A stretch of 64,000 nt of DNA from Microcaldota archaeon (GTDB lineage Archaea > Micrarchaeota > Micrarchaeia > Anstonellales > Bilamarchaeaceae), in NCBI GenBank assembly GCA_016212525.1, contig JACRGD010000010.1:1-64000 (forward strand). Direction: 5' to 3'. The stretch's first letter is position 1; the number at the start of each line of letters is the position of its first letter. Shown here piece after piece: positions 1 to 7,105 of the stretch. A program made the position numbers and the translations under genes. The notes beneath the pieces were generated by a model that searched no databases, was not told where the DNA came from, and saw nothing but the letters and a program-made list of their open reading frames with translations.

Positions 1-81
1 CAAATCTCAACGGGCCCAAATTTCTTATTTTTGAATAAAACGAACAACAGAGAGACATAGTAAATCAATCGTCGATTACTT

Positions 82-89
82 TTTATAAA
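82..89 (+). promoter_or_regulatory. TATA box of the first gene (leaderless)
   Basis: TTTATAAA at 82-89 lies about 23-25 bp before the ATG at 109, so the expected transcription start falls almost on the start codon. No ribosome-binding site is visible, which fits a leaderless mRNA. Confidence 0.6.
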
Positions 90-108
90 CTAAAAGCACT
101 TTTTTATC

Positions 109-1011
109 ATGCAAAAACTCAAGGGATACAGAAGGGTTTTTAGTGATGTGAGTGGCGAAACTAGCGATTTTTTTGCATTTGCAATTAGACGTTGGGCAGG
201 TATTCGTCCACATCCAGAAACGATGGAGATTTTTTTCTTTGTATACGACCATGGACAAATAACACAACTATTTAGAGTTGAAGGAATCTTTGGTAATATT
301 TGGTGTTCTCCTAACAACGAAATCCACATCTTTATTCCCAATCAAATCATCAAATTCCAAAATACAGAGGGAGTCTGGACAAAGACAGTAACTCCTCAAA
401 AAGGAAACTACCTCGACATATGGGGCAAACACAAAGACGAAGCATTTGTGTGGGGACTAAAAGACATGTCATATTGGAATGGAGATAGTTGGAAGGAGAT
501 TTCCTTACCCAAACAGATATATGCAATGCATGGAGCAGAAAGGGGAACAACAACAGCAGTAGGCTACCTGGGATCAATTTTCAGATGGGACGGAGCGCAG
601 TGGCAGCAAATGCAAAGCCCCACAAGTCAGGATTTGGTCGGAGTGCAAATTATCGACAGAGACAAAATGTACATAGTCGGAAAACCGGGATATGTTTCAG
701 GATACGTAGGGTCTGTTTTTGAGCAGACAAAAGACAGATGGACAAAAATCCTTGACACGAAAGAACAGATACGTGCAATTGCAAAAATAGGCAAGAAAAT
801 TTTTGTCTTGGATGAAAAAAATAAAATTTATATAATCGAAGAAGGAAAACTAATGCAGTTTAATGACTTACGCGGTTTCAAGTTCGAGTGTCGAAAAGAT
901 CTTTTTGTGATTAGTACAGATCGCATACAGATCTCTTCGAATGGGGAAACATTCAAAACAATCCAATTGTCAGAGATACTCAACTTAGATTCCAAAAATG
1001 AACAGAAATAG
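109..1011 (+). CDS. Beta-propeller-like hypothetical protein, 300 aa
   Basis: Function unknown. The protein has no signal peptide or membrane segment and normal lysine content, so it is probably cytoplasmic. From about residue 90 it carries repeated short strands with Trp/Gly turns, such as DIWGKHKDEAFVWG, YWNGDSWKEI and FRWDGAQWQQM. This spacing of about 40-45 residues is typical of WD/kelch-like propeller blades. The start is supported by the TATA box at 82-89, which places the mRNA 5' end at the ATG. The next gene follows on the same strand after about 70 bp. The fold call rests on repeat pattern only; no family was recognised. Confidence 0.6.
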   Translation: MQKLKGYRRVFSDVSGETSDFFAFAIRRWAGIRPHPETMEIFFFVYDHGQITQLFRVEGIFGNIWCSPNNEIHIFIPNQIIKFQNTEGVWTKTVTPQKGNYLDIWGKHKDEAFVWGLKDMSYWNGDSWKEISLPKQIYAMHGAERGTTTAVGYLGSIFRWDGAQWQQMQSPTSQDLVGVQIIDRDKMYIVGKPGYVSGYVGSVFEQTKDRWTKILDTKEQIRAIAKIGKKIFVLDEKNKIYIIEEGKLMQFNDLRGFKFECRKDLFVISTDRIQISSNGETFKTIQLSEILNLDSKNEQK

Positions 1012-1079
1012 ACGCACAGGACACATGATAATCCTTGATAAATACAATGACACAAAAGAATAAGTGGAGAGGTGAAAAT

Positions 1080-1568
1080 ATGAATAGAAATAGAGTTCTA
1101 AGTTATATATTCATATTGTTAGGATTGGTAGTCGTAGTGGGTTGTGCATATATGATAGCCGCATATGCAAGCGACATGCTTAAATCGATCGTAGATTTTG
1201 TAACTACAAGCGATTATGCAAAATTAAGACAATGTGGGATAACAACGCCTCCGGAATTCGATAAGATAAAGCAGGACTTAACAACAATAATTCTGCCGTT
1301 TCTTTATGCAGGACTTCCGCTGCTCTTTTTGGCAACATCATTGATCATGTTCGTAGCAGGAACATACTACAACAAAGCCCAAGCTCAAGAAGAAACAGAA
1401 AAACGAGAAAGAATAAAACAGGACTTTGTAACAAAACTAACCCGAAAAGAGCAAATGAAGAGTCAAAATCCACAAAATTCAGGGACTGTAACAATAAAAC
1501 CAAAAGAAACAAAAGCACCGGAGATAAAAACAGTGGAAAGTAGCTCGACAGAGGAAGACGAACAATAA
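1080..1568 (+). CDS. Small two-helix membrane protein, 162 aa
   Basis: Unknown family. The ATG at 1080 is chosen over the in-frame start at 1035 because GGAGAGGTGAA sits just upstream of it. The N-terminus is a hydrophobic helix (about residues 8-30, LGLVVVVGCAYMIAAYA). A second helix lies near residues 70-95 (ILPFLYAGLPLLFLATSLIMF). The loop between them is about 40 residues. The C-terminal 65 residues are highly charged and rich in Lys and Glu, so the tail is likely cytoplasmic. The gene may be co-transcribed with the propeller-like gene upstream. Confidence 0.6.
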   Translation: MNRNRVLSYIFILLGLVVVVGCAYMIAAYASDMLKSIVDFVTTSDYAKLRQCGITTPPEFDKIKQDLTTIILPFLYAGLPLLFLATSLIMFVAGTYYNKAQAQEETEKRERIKQDFVTKLTRKEQMKSQNPQNSGTVTIKPKETKAPEIKTVESSSTEEDEQ

Positions 1569-1593
1569 TTATTTATTTTTAATTTTTATTTAT

Positions 1594-2577
1594 TTAATAA
1601 GAACCGGAAGAAAATAATTTGACCATTTGATCTATTCGATAGTTGGTTATTGGATTGCAATCGTCCAGGTTCATAGGTCCGAATTTTTTATAGAGAAGAG
1701 AACCAGCATAAGCAATCATAGCACCATTATCTCGATTGTATTCATCAGAAGCAACACCAAACCTAACAGAATCTTCCTTACACATAAGCGAAAGCATTTC
1801 CTGTAGCCGACGATTTTGAGCCACACCACCGCAAACGACAAGTTGTTTCTTTTTAGTCAAAAACAAAGCACGCTCAGTCACTTCCACAGTCATTGCAAAT
1901 GCAGTTTCCATGAGGGAGTATGCGACATCACGAGGTGCGTGGATCTGCGCCGCACGTTCGGCGGCAGTTTGCAAACCTGAAAAAACCAGATTCATGCCCT
2001 TTACAGAATAGGGAAGAGGGAAATAAGAGCCACCCGAAGCGAGCTTTGATAGTGCAGAACCATGACAGTGTTCCATCTTTATGGCACGAGCGAAACTATC
2101 GAACATGTTTCCGATCCCTATGTCGAGAGTTTCTCCAAGAACAGAATAGGAAAAATGATTTTGAACAAGAAGCTGTGTGTTCCCGCCAGAAACATAGAGA
2201 ACCAGAGGGTTGGAGAGACCAGTAAGATGTTTACTGATTTCAACGTGAGCATATGGATGATTGACTCCGATTATTTCCTTATCATGTTTTTGAGAAAGAA
2301 ATTTGGCCATTCCGACTCCGAACGAAAGAGGAGCACCAATACCAGGACCCTGCGAAAACGCGATCAGATCGACATCTTCAAAAGCAATATTGGCCTGAGA
2401 GAGAGCAGTAGCAAACACAGTAGAAAAAACAGACGAGTGATGATCGGCCAATTTTCGGGGAATCATGCCTTCGTTAGAGACATGAAACATATCTATGACG
2501 TTCGATAGGATATGACCATTTTTTTCAATGCCTATCGAAAGAGTATGAGCCGTAGATTCGATACCAAGAACGATCAT
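1594..2577 (-). CDS. kae1: Kae1/TsaD, KEOPS tRNA t6A37 synthesis subunit
   Basis: This is the catalytic subunit that transfers the threonylcarbamoyl group to A37 of ANN-decoding tRNAs. Seen in the sequence: the ASKHA-type N-terminal GIEST, the metal-binding H-x3-H motif in NHPYAHVEI near residue 105, the phosphate-binding YVSGGNTQLL and a C-terminal VVCGGVAQN. The length of 327 aa matches stand-alone Kae1; the Bud32 kinase that is often fused in archaea is absent and not in this window. The start codon overlaps the stop of the CPBP gene by 4 nt, and the gene ends the eIF5A-S24e-S27ae operon, a familiar archaeal neighbourhood. Confidence 0.96.
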   Translation of the reverse strand: MIVLGIESTAHTLSIGIEKNGHILSNVIDMFHVSNEGMIPRKLADHHSSVFSTVFATALSQANIAFEDVDLIAFSQGPGIGAPLSFGVGMAKFLSQKHDKEIIGVNHPYAHVEISKHLTGLSNPLVLYVSGGNTQLLVQNHFSYSVLGETLDIGIGNMFDSFARAIKMEHCHGSALSKLASGGSYFPLPYSVKGMNLVFSGLQTAAERAAQIHAPRDVAYSLMETAFAMTVEVTERALFLTKKKQLVVCGGVAQNRRLQEMLSLMCKEDSVRFGVASDEYNRDNGAMIAYAGSLLYKKFGPMNLDDCNPITNYRIDQMVKLFSSGSY

Positions 2578-3179
2578 GAAAGTACCCGGATAAAGACAAC
2601 TGAGAATAGATTATATAATACATGGAGCAGAAGCGGAGGAGTAAGACTCTTGGATTTCTGAAATAACCATGCGAGCAAAATACCAATAAGAGTAGCTCCC
2701 AAAACCTCAATCACAGACCCATAGCCAAAATGCAAAAGACCAAAAACAATCGATGATGGGATAATGCCAATTTTTCTAGAAAGATAACCACGAAACAAAA
2801 TCTCTTCACTTAGAGGGGCAAAGAAAACTGCAAGAGCGATAACAAGGGGGGAGAAACTTCGGATTTTGTCCTGTACTTTCGTCTGATCCGTAATGCCGAA
2901 AAAATAGGCAATAAGACCAGTTGCGATCATAAGTAGGAAAAGGAGTACAAGCCCTAATAGAACATACTTAATAGTGTTCATTATGGACCCGGGAAACCCC
3001 AGATCAGACAACGTAGATTGGAAATCAGATTTCCAAACCAAGAACATTCCAAGCGAGAAAATGGCACTGTGAATCGGAATTTGATAGAGGGAAGGATCTT
3101 TTATTATGAAAAATAGAATCGGGAATAGAATAGCAGAAAGAACAAATAGAAAAAGAAAATGATTTTTCATAAGTTTCAT
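2574..3179 (-). CDS. CPBP family intramembrane metalloprotease-like protein
   Basis: A membrane protein of about 201 aa related to the CAAX/CPBP glutamic proteases. It has about six hydrophobic segments. The SEEILFRGYLSRKI stretch gives the EExxxR motif and a later FGLLHFG gives the FxxxH motif; together these form the expected active site in the membrane. The start at 3179 is preferred because GTGAT lies a few bases upstream of that ATG. The gene sits between S27ae and Kae1, with 36 bp before it and a 4-nt overlap after it, so it is probably co-transcribed with both. The substrate cannot be inferred. Confidence 0.85.
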   Translation of the reverse strand: MKLMKNHFLFLFVLSAILFPILFFIIKDPSLYQIPIHSAIFSLGMFLVWKSDFQSTLSDLGFPGSIMNTIKYVLLGLVLLFLLMIATGLIAYFFGITDQTKVQDKIRSFSPLVIALAVFFAPLSEEILFRGYLSRKIGIIPSSIVFGLLHFGYGSVIEVLGATLIGILLAWLFQKSKSLTPPLLLHVLYNLFSVVFIRVLS

Positions 3180-3215
3180 AAATAAAATCACAAAAATAAA
3201 ATAAAACAGAAAGGA

Positions 3216-3389
3216 TTACTTCTTCTCAAAGTAACCGCATTTTCCACAGGATCTTCGATCCTTGTGATCTGCAAGAGTTACACCAGAACCGCACCGGGGG
3301 CAGCTTTTTCCTGCCTTGTAGGGTTTGGTTATTTTTTGAGCTTTTTTCTTTGCTGCTGGAGCCGGAGCTTTCTTTTTATCGTCTGCCAT
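3216..3389 (-). CDS. rps27ae: Ribosomal protein S27ae
   Basis: A small zinc-ribbon protein of the 30S subunit, 57 aa. The reading from the ATG at 3389 gives a Lys/Ala-rich N-terminal tail followed by [14 protein letters not shown] and then [11 protein letters not shown], so four cysteines in two CxxC pairs are present. The N-terminal tail lacks ubiquitin, as expected for archaea. The gene starts 6 nt after the S24e stop, and S24e-S27ae adjacency is conserved in archaea. This supports the call despite the short length. Confidence 0.95.
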   Translation of the reverse strand: MADDKKKAPAPAAKKKAQKITKPYKAGKSCPRCGSGVTLADHKDRRSCGKCGYFEKK

Positions 3390-3395
3390 TAGTCA

Positions 3396-3725
3396 TCACT
3401 TCTTCTTTGCTGCAGTGGCTGCCTTTTTCTTCTTCTTTTCTGGCTTTGCCATGAAACCTTCTCTAACCTTAACATAAACTGGCTCAGTAGCCATCATAGA
3501 TTCTTTTGTAGGGTAAACATGAAGCAATACAGAAACCAACTTTTTACCAAATTTGCTTGAAACTCTTCTTAGAGCAGAATTGTCGGGATTGCCTGCAACT
3601 TTCGTGCAAACACCAGACTTTAGTTCAGCTCTCTTTGGAGTAGTACCATCAAAAGAAATTTCAGCAGTAACTTCCTTTCGACCCAACAATTTATTTTCAA
3701 CAGTTGAAACAATATTAACGTTCAT
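3396..3725 (-). CDS. rps24e: Ribosomal protein S24e
   Basis: A 30S ribosomal protein, 109 aa. The core runs from NKLLGRKEVTAEISFDG through GKKLVSVLLHVYPTKESM to VYVKVREGF, which is the S24e alpha/beta fold, followed by a basic Lys/Ala tail. The ATG overlaps the eIF5A stop by 4 nt and S27ae follows directly, so translation is coupled along the operon. The family core is clear even though the loop after the first strands is divergent. Confidence 0.94.
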   Translation of the reverse strand: MNVNIVSTVENKLLGRKEVTAEISFDGTTPKRAELKSGVCTKVAGNPDNSALRRVSSKFGKKLVSVLLHVYPTKESMMATEPVYVKVREGFMAKPEKKKKKAATAAKKK

Positions 3726-4114
3726 TTAACCCTCTCCATTTTTTTTCTTCCCATAGCTTCAAGAACTTCAGCATCTTTCCCGGAATCAACGCTTCCTAAA
3801 AGATCTTCAGGAACATCCAAATCATAAGTTTCGTTGGTCTGCTTGTCCATAACCTGAACAGTCTTACCAGAAACAGACATTATCAAAACGTCTTTTCGTT
3901 CAATAATTGGAACTTCGACATCAGCGTCGGAAGGAGTAAGAAGAGTCTTCTTCTGACCATCAAAAACACCAATTGCAGTAACACGCATTTTTGCTGCACC
4001 GTGTTTACCGGGCTTAGATGATTCAATTTCTACTACTCGACAAGGGATGTCATCAACGATGACATACTTGCCTTCTCTTAGCTCTTTTGCGACTGCAAAA
4101 ACCTTTTCAACCAT
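3722..4114 (-). CDS. eif5a: Translation factor aIF5A
   Basis: This factor promotes peptide bond formation at stalled ribosomes. The 130-aa protein has the N-terminal SH3-like domain with the loop SSKPGKHGAAK; the lysine of GKHG is the hypusine site, and the usual HAK is AAK here. The C-terminal OB-fold follows, with PIIERKDVLIMSVSGKTVQVMD. An AGGTG site lies upstream of the ATG at 4114, and the TATA box at about 4153-4162 gives a short leader. It is the first gene of the leftward operon ending in Kae1. Confidence 0.97.
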   Translation of the reverse strand: MVEKVFAVAKELREGKYVIVDDIPCRVVEIESSKPGKHGAAKMRVTAIGVFDGQKKTLLTPSDADVEVPIIERKDVLIMSVSGKTVQVMDKQTNETYDLDVPEDLLGSVDSGKDAEVLEAMGRKKMERVK

Positions 4115-4152
4115 ATAAATACACCTAATGTTTTGAAATAAAACGACTATAA

Positions 4153-4162
4153 CTTATAAAAC
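4153..4162. promoter_or_regulatory. Shared divergent TATA box between eIF5A and TatD
   Basis: CTTATAAAAC reads as a TATA box on both strands. Leftward it gives a leader of about 18 nt with AGGTG before the eIF5A ATG. Rightward it lies about 25 bp before the TatD ATG, which would then be leaderless. One near-palindromic box may serve both directions. Confidence 0.5.
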
Positions 4163-4185
4163 GTTAGGTTTTTTAAATCAAGATT

Positions 4186-4932
4186 ATGGTCCTTGTAGAT
4201 ACGCATTGTCATCTTTTTGACTTAAAGGAATACAAACTACCGCCGGAAATATATCCAGTGATAGTAGGATATAATCACAATTCCAATAAAAAGGCAGTGG
4301 AACTTTCCAAGAGCGGATATCCGTTTGCGCTTGGAATCGCACCCCAAACGGCAGTTCGGGAGGGAATAGATAAACTCGATGAGTGGGAAGAATTCATCAG
4401 GGCGCACAAACCAAATGCAATTGGGGAAATTGGATTGGATTACAAATGGGCTCAAAATGCAGAGCACGTGGAAAAGCAGCGGCTGCTTTTTGATAGAATG
4501 ATACGCGTGGCAAGGGATAAGGAGCTCCCAATTGTAGTTCATTCAAGAAACAATCCAAACAAAGAGACAGACGATAATCAAGTACCTCAAAATGCAATAA
4601 ATGAAATAATAGAGCGAGTTATGGGGATGCGATTTTTGATGCACTTCTATTCTGGAAGCCCCAAACAAGCAGAGCAGATCGTAGAAATGGGGGGATATAT
4701 TTCAGTATCACATCTTCGATCAAAAGAAAGACGAGCAACAATCGAAAAGGTGCCGATAGACCGACTAGTTGTAGAGAGCGATTGTCCGTACATAGGACGA
4801 ACACCCGAAGTTGTTAAGGAAGCGGTGGCATATATTGCCGAAGTAAAAAAAGTCAGTTTAAAAGAAGTAGAGGAGATAACTACAAAAAATGCTCAGAAGT
4901 TTTTTGGATTTAAGGTGCAAGATAATGTTTGA
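4186..4932 (+). CDS. TatD-family metal-dependent hydrolase
   Basis: A TIM-barrel amidohydrolase-like enzyme of 248 aa, related to TatD deoxyribonucleases. Visible metal ligands are HCH at residues 7-9, the Glu of IGEIGLDYK near residue 85, the His of VVHSRN near 117, the His of FLMHFYSG, and the Asp of VESDCPYIG near 198. The length is slightly short for the family (about 260). The start is probably leaderless, from the TATA box at 4153-4162. Its last codons overlap the NYN gene by 8 nt, so the two are translated together. A role in nucleic-acid processing is likely but the substrate is unknown. Confidence 0.92.
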   Translation: MVLVDTHCHLFDLKEYKLPPEIYPVIVGYNHNSNKKAVELSKSGYPFALGIAPQTAVREGIDKLDEWEEFIRAHKPNAIGEIGLDYKWAQNAEHVEKQRLLFDRMIRVARDKELPIVVHSRNNPNKETDDNQVPQNAINEIIERVMGMRFLMHFYSGSPKQAEQIVEMGGYISVSHLRSKERRATIEKVPIDRLVVESDCPYIGRTPEVVKEAVAYIAEVKKVSLKEVEEITTKNAQKFFGFKVQDNV

Positions 4933-5392
4933 TTTTTTCAAAAAGAAAAGAGAGCGCGTAGTATTGCTGGTAGATGGCCCAAACATATTGAGAAAAGCAT
5001 TTAACGTCGATTTGTTTAGAATTAAAAAGGAAGTTCAGAAATATGGAGAAATAGCAGCCGCCAGAGCATACTTAGATCAATTTGCATCGGAAAAATTAAT
5101 CGAAGCCATAGTAAACCAGGGATTTGATACCGAGATAACAACAGGAGATGTCGATGTTACAATGGCGATAGATGCAATGGAATATGTCCTTGATCCCAAA
5201 ATAGATACAATAGCACTCATGACAAGAGACACTGATTATCGGCCAGTATTAGTTAAAGCAAAAAAATATGGAAAGCGGACAATAATAGTAGCTACGGACG
5301 TCGGATTTAGTGCGGCACTAAAGAACACGGCAGACCGGGTAATAATAGTAAAGGAAAATGGTGCGATCGAAACGATCGTCAATAGCGAATGA
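4925..5392 (+). CDS. NYN-domain (LabA/PIN-like) putative RNase
   Basis: A 155-aa protein of the archaeal NYN family (TIGR00288-type), predicted to be a metal-dependent RNase of PIN-like fold. Seen: LLVDGPNILRKAFNVD near the N-terminus (first catalytic Asp), DVDVTMAIDAMEYV in the middle, and ALMTRDTDYRPVLVKAKKYGK with the later acidic residues. The start at 4925 overlaps the TatD stop and is preceded by GGTG. TatD and NYN form a compact nuclease pair upstream of the Sm gene. Confidence 0.88.
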   Translation: MFDFFKKKRERVVLLVDGPNILRKAFNVDLFRIKKEVQKYGEIAAARAYLDQFASEKLIEAIVNQGFDTEITTGDVDVTMAIDAMEYVLDPKIDTIALMTRDTDYRPVLVKAKKYGKRTIIVATDVGFSAALKNTADRVIIVKENGAIETIVNSE

Positions 5393-5445
5393 ATATAAAT
5401 CCTATGTTCAGATAGTAATGTGTTTTGTTTTTTTGAGGTGAAATG

Positions 5446-5670
5446 ATGCCCGAAAGAAGACCTTTTGATGTACTTAGTATTGGATTAAATAACACGGTAA
5501 TTGTTGGAATGAAGGGTGGATACGAATTTAGAGGAGTCATGGTTGCTTACGACATTCACATGAACATCGCCTTGGAAAAAGCTGAACAACTCATAAATGG
5601 AGAAGTTAAGCGGGGAGTAGGAACAATTCTCCTTAGAGGAGATGCAGTAACCTACATATCACCTGCGTAA
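5446..5670 (+). CDS. Archaeal Sm-like (LSm/SmAP) RNA-binding protein
   Basis: A 74-aa protein forming the Sm fold, which in archaea assembles into heptameric RNA-binding rings. The Sm1 motif is seen in TVIVGMKGGYEFRGVMVAYDIHMNIALE, and the Sm2 motif in GTILLRGDAVTYISP. The GAGGTGA site suits the second ATG at 5446 better than the first at 5443. The L37e gene that often follows archaeal Sm genes is missing; a terminator-like hairpin region follows instead. Confidence 0.95.
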   Translation: MPERRPFDVLSIGLNNTVIVGMKGGYEFRGVMVAYDIHMNIALEKAEQLINGEVKRGVGTILLRGDAVTYISPA

Positions 5671-5700
5671 CGCGAGCAATTCGGAAGGATTGCGAAGCTA

Positions 5701-5766
5701 GCAAAGCTTCAGCTTTGCGACGCAAGCAGACCTGAACAGGGTGAAGGTCTGCGAAGCATTTTTTTA
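5701..5766 (+). terminator. Tandem hairpins and T-run after the Sm gene
   Basis: GCAAAGCT/AGCTTTGC (5701-5718) forms one hairpin. GCAGACCT at 5726-5733 pairs with AGGTCTGC at 5745-5752 to form a second. A T-run begins at about 5759. Together they look like a terminator between the Sm gene and the tRNA. Whether archaeal termination here needs the hairpins is uncertain. Confidence 0.55.
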
Positions 5767-5771
5767 TTTTT

Positions 5772-5843
5772 GGGCTCTTAGCTCAGCAGCAGAGCGTCCG
5801 CTTGGCGTGCGGAAGGCCGGGGGTGCGAGTCCCCCAGAGTCCA
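5772..5843 (+). tRNA. tRNA-Ala(GGC)
   Basis: A cloverleaf folds from 5772-5843. The acceptor stem GGGCTCT/AGAGTCC has G3-U70, the alanine identity pair. The D stem is GCTC/GAGC, and the anticodon stem TCCGC/GCGGA carries loop TTGGCGT (anticodon GGC). The T stem is GGGGG/CCCCC, the discriminator is A, no CCA is encoded and no intron is seen. Two oddities stand out. The D loop is only 7 nt (AGCAGCA) and lacks the usual GG. The T loop is TGCGAGT, with G where U55 is normally found. The 3' half is duplicated 82 bp downstream. Confidence 0.93.
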
Positions 5844-5845
5844 AT
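5821..5845 (+). repeat. Direct repeat copy 1, tRNA-Ala 3' end (att-like)
   Basis: This 25-bp stretch, from the 3' part of the tRNA T arm through the acceptor to just past the tRNA, recurs exactly at 5903-5927. Identity with the 3' end of a tRNA is the usual form of an attachment site used by tyrosine integrases. Confidence 0.8.
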
Positions 5846-5902
5846 CTTATTTTTTCTTACAAGATAGCCTTCGTGACCTTCATCATATTCAGGTCTCTCG
5901 GC

Positions 5903-5927
5903 GGGTGCGAGTCCCCCAGAGTCCAAT
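5903..5927 (+). repeat. Direct repeat copy 2, orphan tRNA 3' end (att-like remnant)
   Basis: This is an exact 25-bp copy of 5821-5845, starting in the T arm and running through the acceptor strand. No 5' half of a tRNA precedes it. The 57 bp between the copies hold no gene. No integrase is seen nearby, so this may be the scar of a lost or mostly deleted element. Confidence 0.75.
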
Positions 5928-5957
5928 AACAGATTCGAATAAAATCTATTTTTCACA

Positions 5958-7034
5958 TTAAATTGAATCAACAGTGGAAAGGAATTCAGAAAGCAATGAC
6001 CTGATAGTTCGTGAGATATTGAACTGATCATCAAGAGTAAGAGAACCACGGAAATACGGATAAACACTCGAAAAGTCGATTCCGGTTTGCTCTGAGAGCG
6101 CGGCCAAATAGAATGGCCCCAAAGAAGGACCCAGCGCACATGCCGCACTGGAAATAAGCTCAGTTGGAAATGAGACAGCCATCGTCAACCTTAGATTACG
6201 ATTCGGTTCGACATAAATAGAGTAGTTACTTGCATCAGTGAGAGTACCATCACAATAACGATTCTCATCCATTCTGCTTGTAGAGAGGATTGCAGAACCA
6301 TAAGCAAAGCGACGAATTACAATGGAAACTATTTTTGCATCGATTTGAGCAAGGACAACATGATCCAAAAGATCAAGCCGCTCAGATGATGGAACCAAAG
6401 GCAATTCATTCATACGAATATTTGTACCCAAAAGACCTCTAACCACCTGAGAAAGTCTAACAGACTGACCGGAAGTGATTAGATTGATTATTTGAGCAGG
6501 AAGATGGTTCGATCCCAAAGTAGGTGAAAACGGAATGCCATTTGAAGAAAGATCAGGCAAAACTGTTTCGGTATAAACTTCACGAGTAAGAAGCGCTCCC
6601 CAAATTCGCTCAGTAGCAGAAGAACGTGGACTTCTACCAGCATCAAAAGTTTGTTTTGGATCGATTAGAAGATCTATTTCAGGAGTATCTGCACCCACAC
6701 CCTTGAAATTTAGAGCGGATAAAACAGTTGAACCAACAAGAATGGGTTCATCAGTGAAGACATCAACAGTTCGACCGACAACTCGGCCAGTCAGTTTAAC
6801 TAGCTCAAAAGGAACAGATGCAGGTACGTATCTAGGATGAACAAAAATACTCTCAGTAAGAGATGGGCCTAAAGCCACACGCGCCATTTCCAGAGGCTCG
6901 CGCTGAACATGCACCAGGACACCATTTCGACGCAAGACAACCAAATCCCTAGAACGCATTGACATACAAACACTAACAAACAGAATAAGTAACAACGAAA
7001 ATATATAGGTTCGTATTTTACAATTAGAGACCAC
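5958..7034 (-). CDS. Predicted secreted or membrane-anchored orphan, 358 aa
   Basis: No family recognised. The N-terminus has Lys/Arg followed by a hydrophobic stretch (about residues 10-24, TYIFSLLLILFVSVCMS), consistent with a signal peptide or anchor. The rest is a mixed alpha/beta protein with only about four lysines in some 330 residues, unlike the lysine-rich cytoplasmic genes nearby. The start codon is a GTG; no strong ribosome-binding site is seen. A palindromic TATA box at 7067-7078 lies at a suitable distance. It lies just downstream of the orphan tRNA-end repeat, so it may belong to imported DNA. Confidence 0.6.
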   Translation of the reverse strand: MVSNCKIRTYIFSLLLILFVSVCMSMRSRDLVVLRRNGVLVHVQREPLEMARVALGPSLTESIFVHPRYVPASVPFELVKLTGRVVGRTVDVFTDEPILVGSTVLSALNFKGVGADTPEIDLLIDPKQTFDAGRSPRSSATERIWGALLTREVYTETVLPDLSSNGIPFSPTLGSNHLPAQIINLITSGQSVRLSQVVRGLLGTNIRMNELPLVPSSERLDLLDHVVLAQIDAKIVSIVIRRFAYGSAILSTSRMDENRYCDGTLTDASNYSIYVEPNRNLRLTMAVSFPTELISSAACALGPSLGPFYLAALSEQTGIDFSSVYPYFRGSLTLDDQFNISRTIRSLLSEFLSTVDSI

Positions 7035-7066
7035 AACAGTTCAGAAAGCAGAAAATAATTGAAAAC

Positions 7067-7078
7067 GATTTATAAATC
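7067..7078. promoter_or_regulatory. Palindromic TATA box between the secreted orphan and smc
   Basis: GATTTATAAATC is a perfect palindrome. Rightward it predicts an smc transcript with a leader of only a few bases (ATG at 7106). Leftward it predicts a leader of about 13 nt before the GTG at 7034. Confidence 0.5.
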
Positions 7079-7105
7079 TAATTTGAGATACCCTAACGAT
7101 ATCCA

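Noticed and set aside
5741-5929. A 62-codon rightward frame across the tRNA region
   Set aside because: It is translated through the tRNA and its duplicated end and has no ribosome-binding site.
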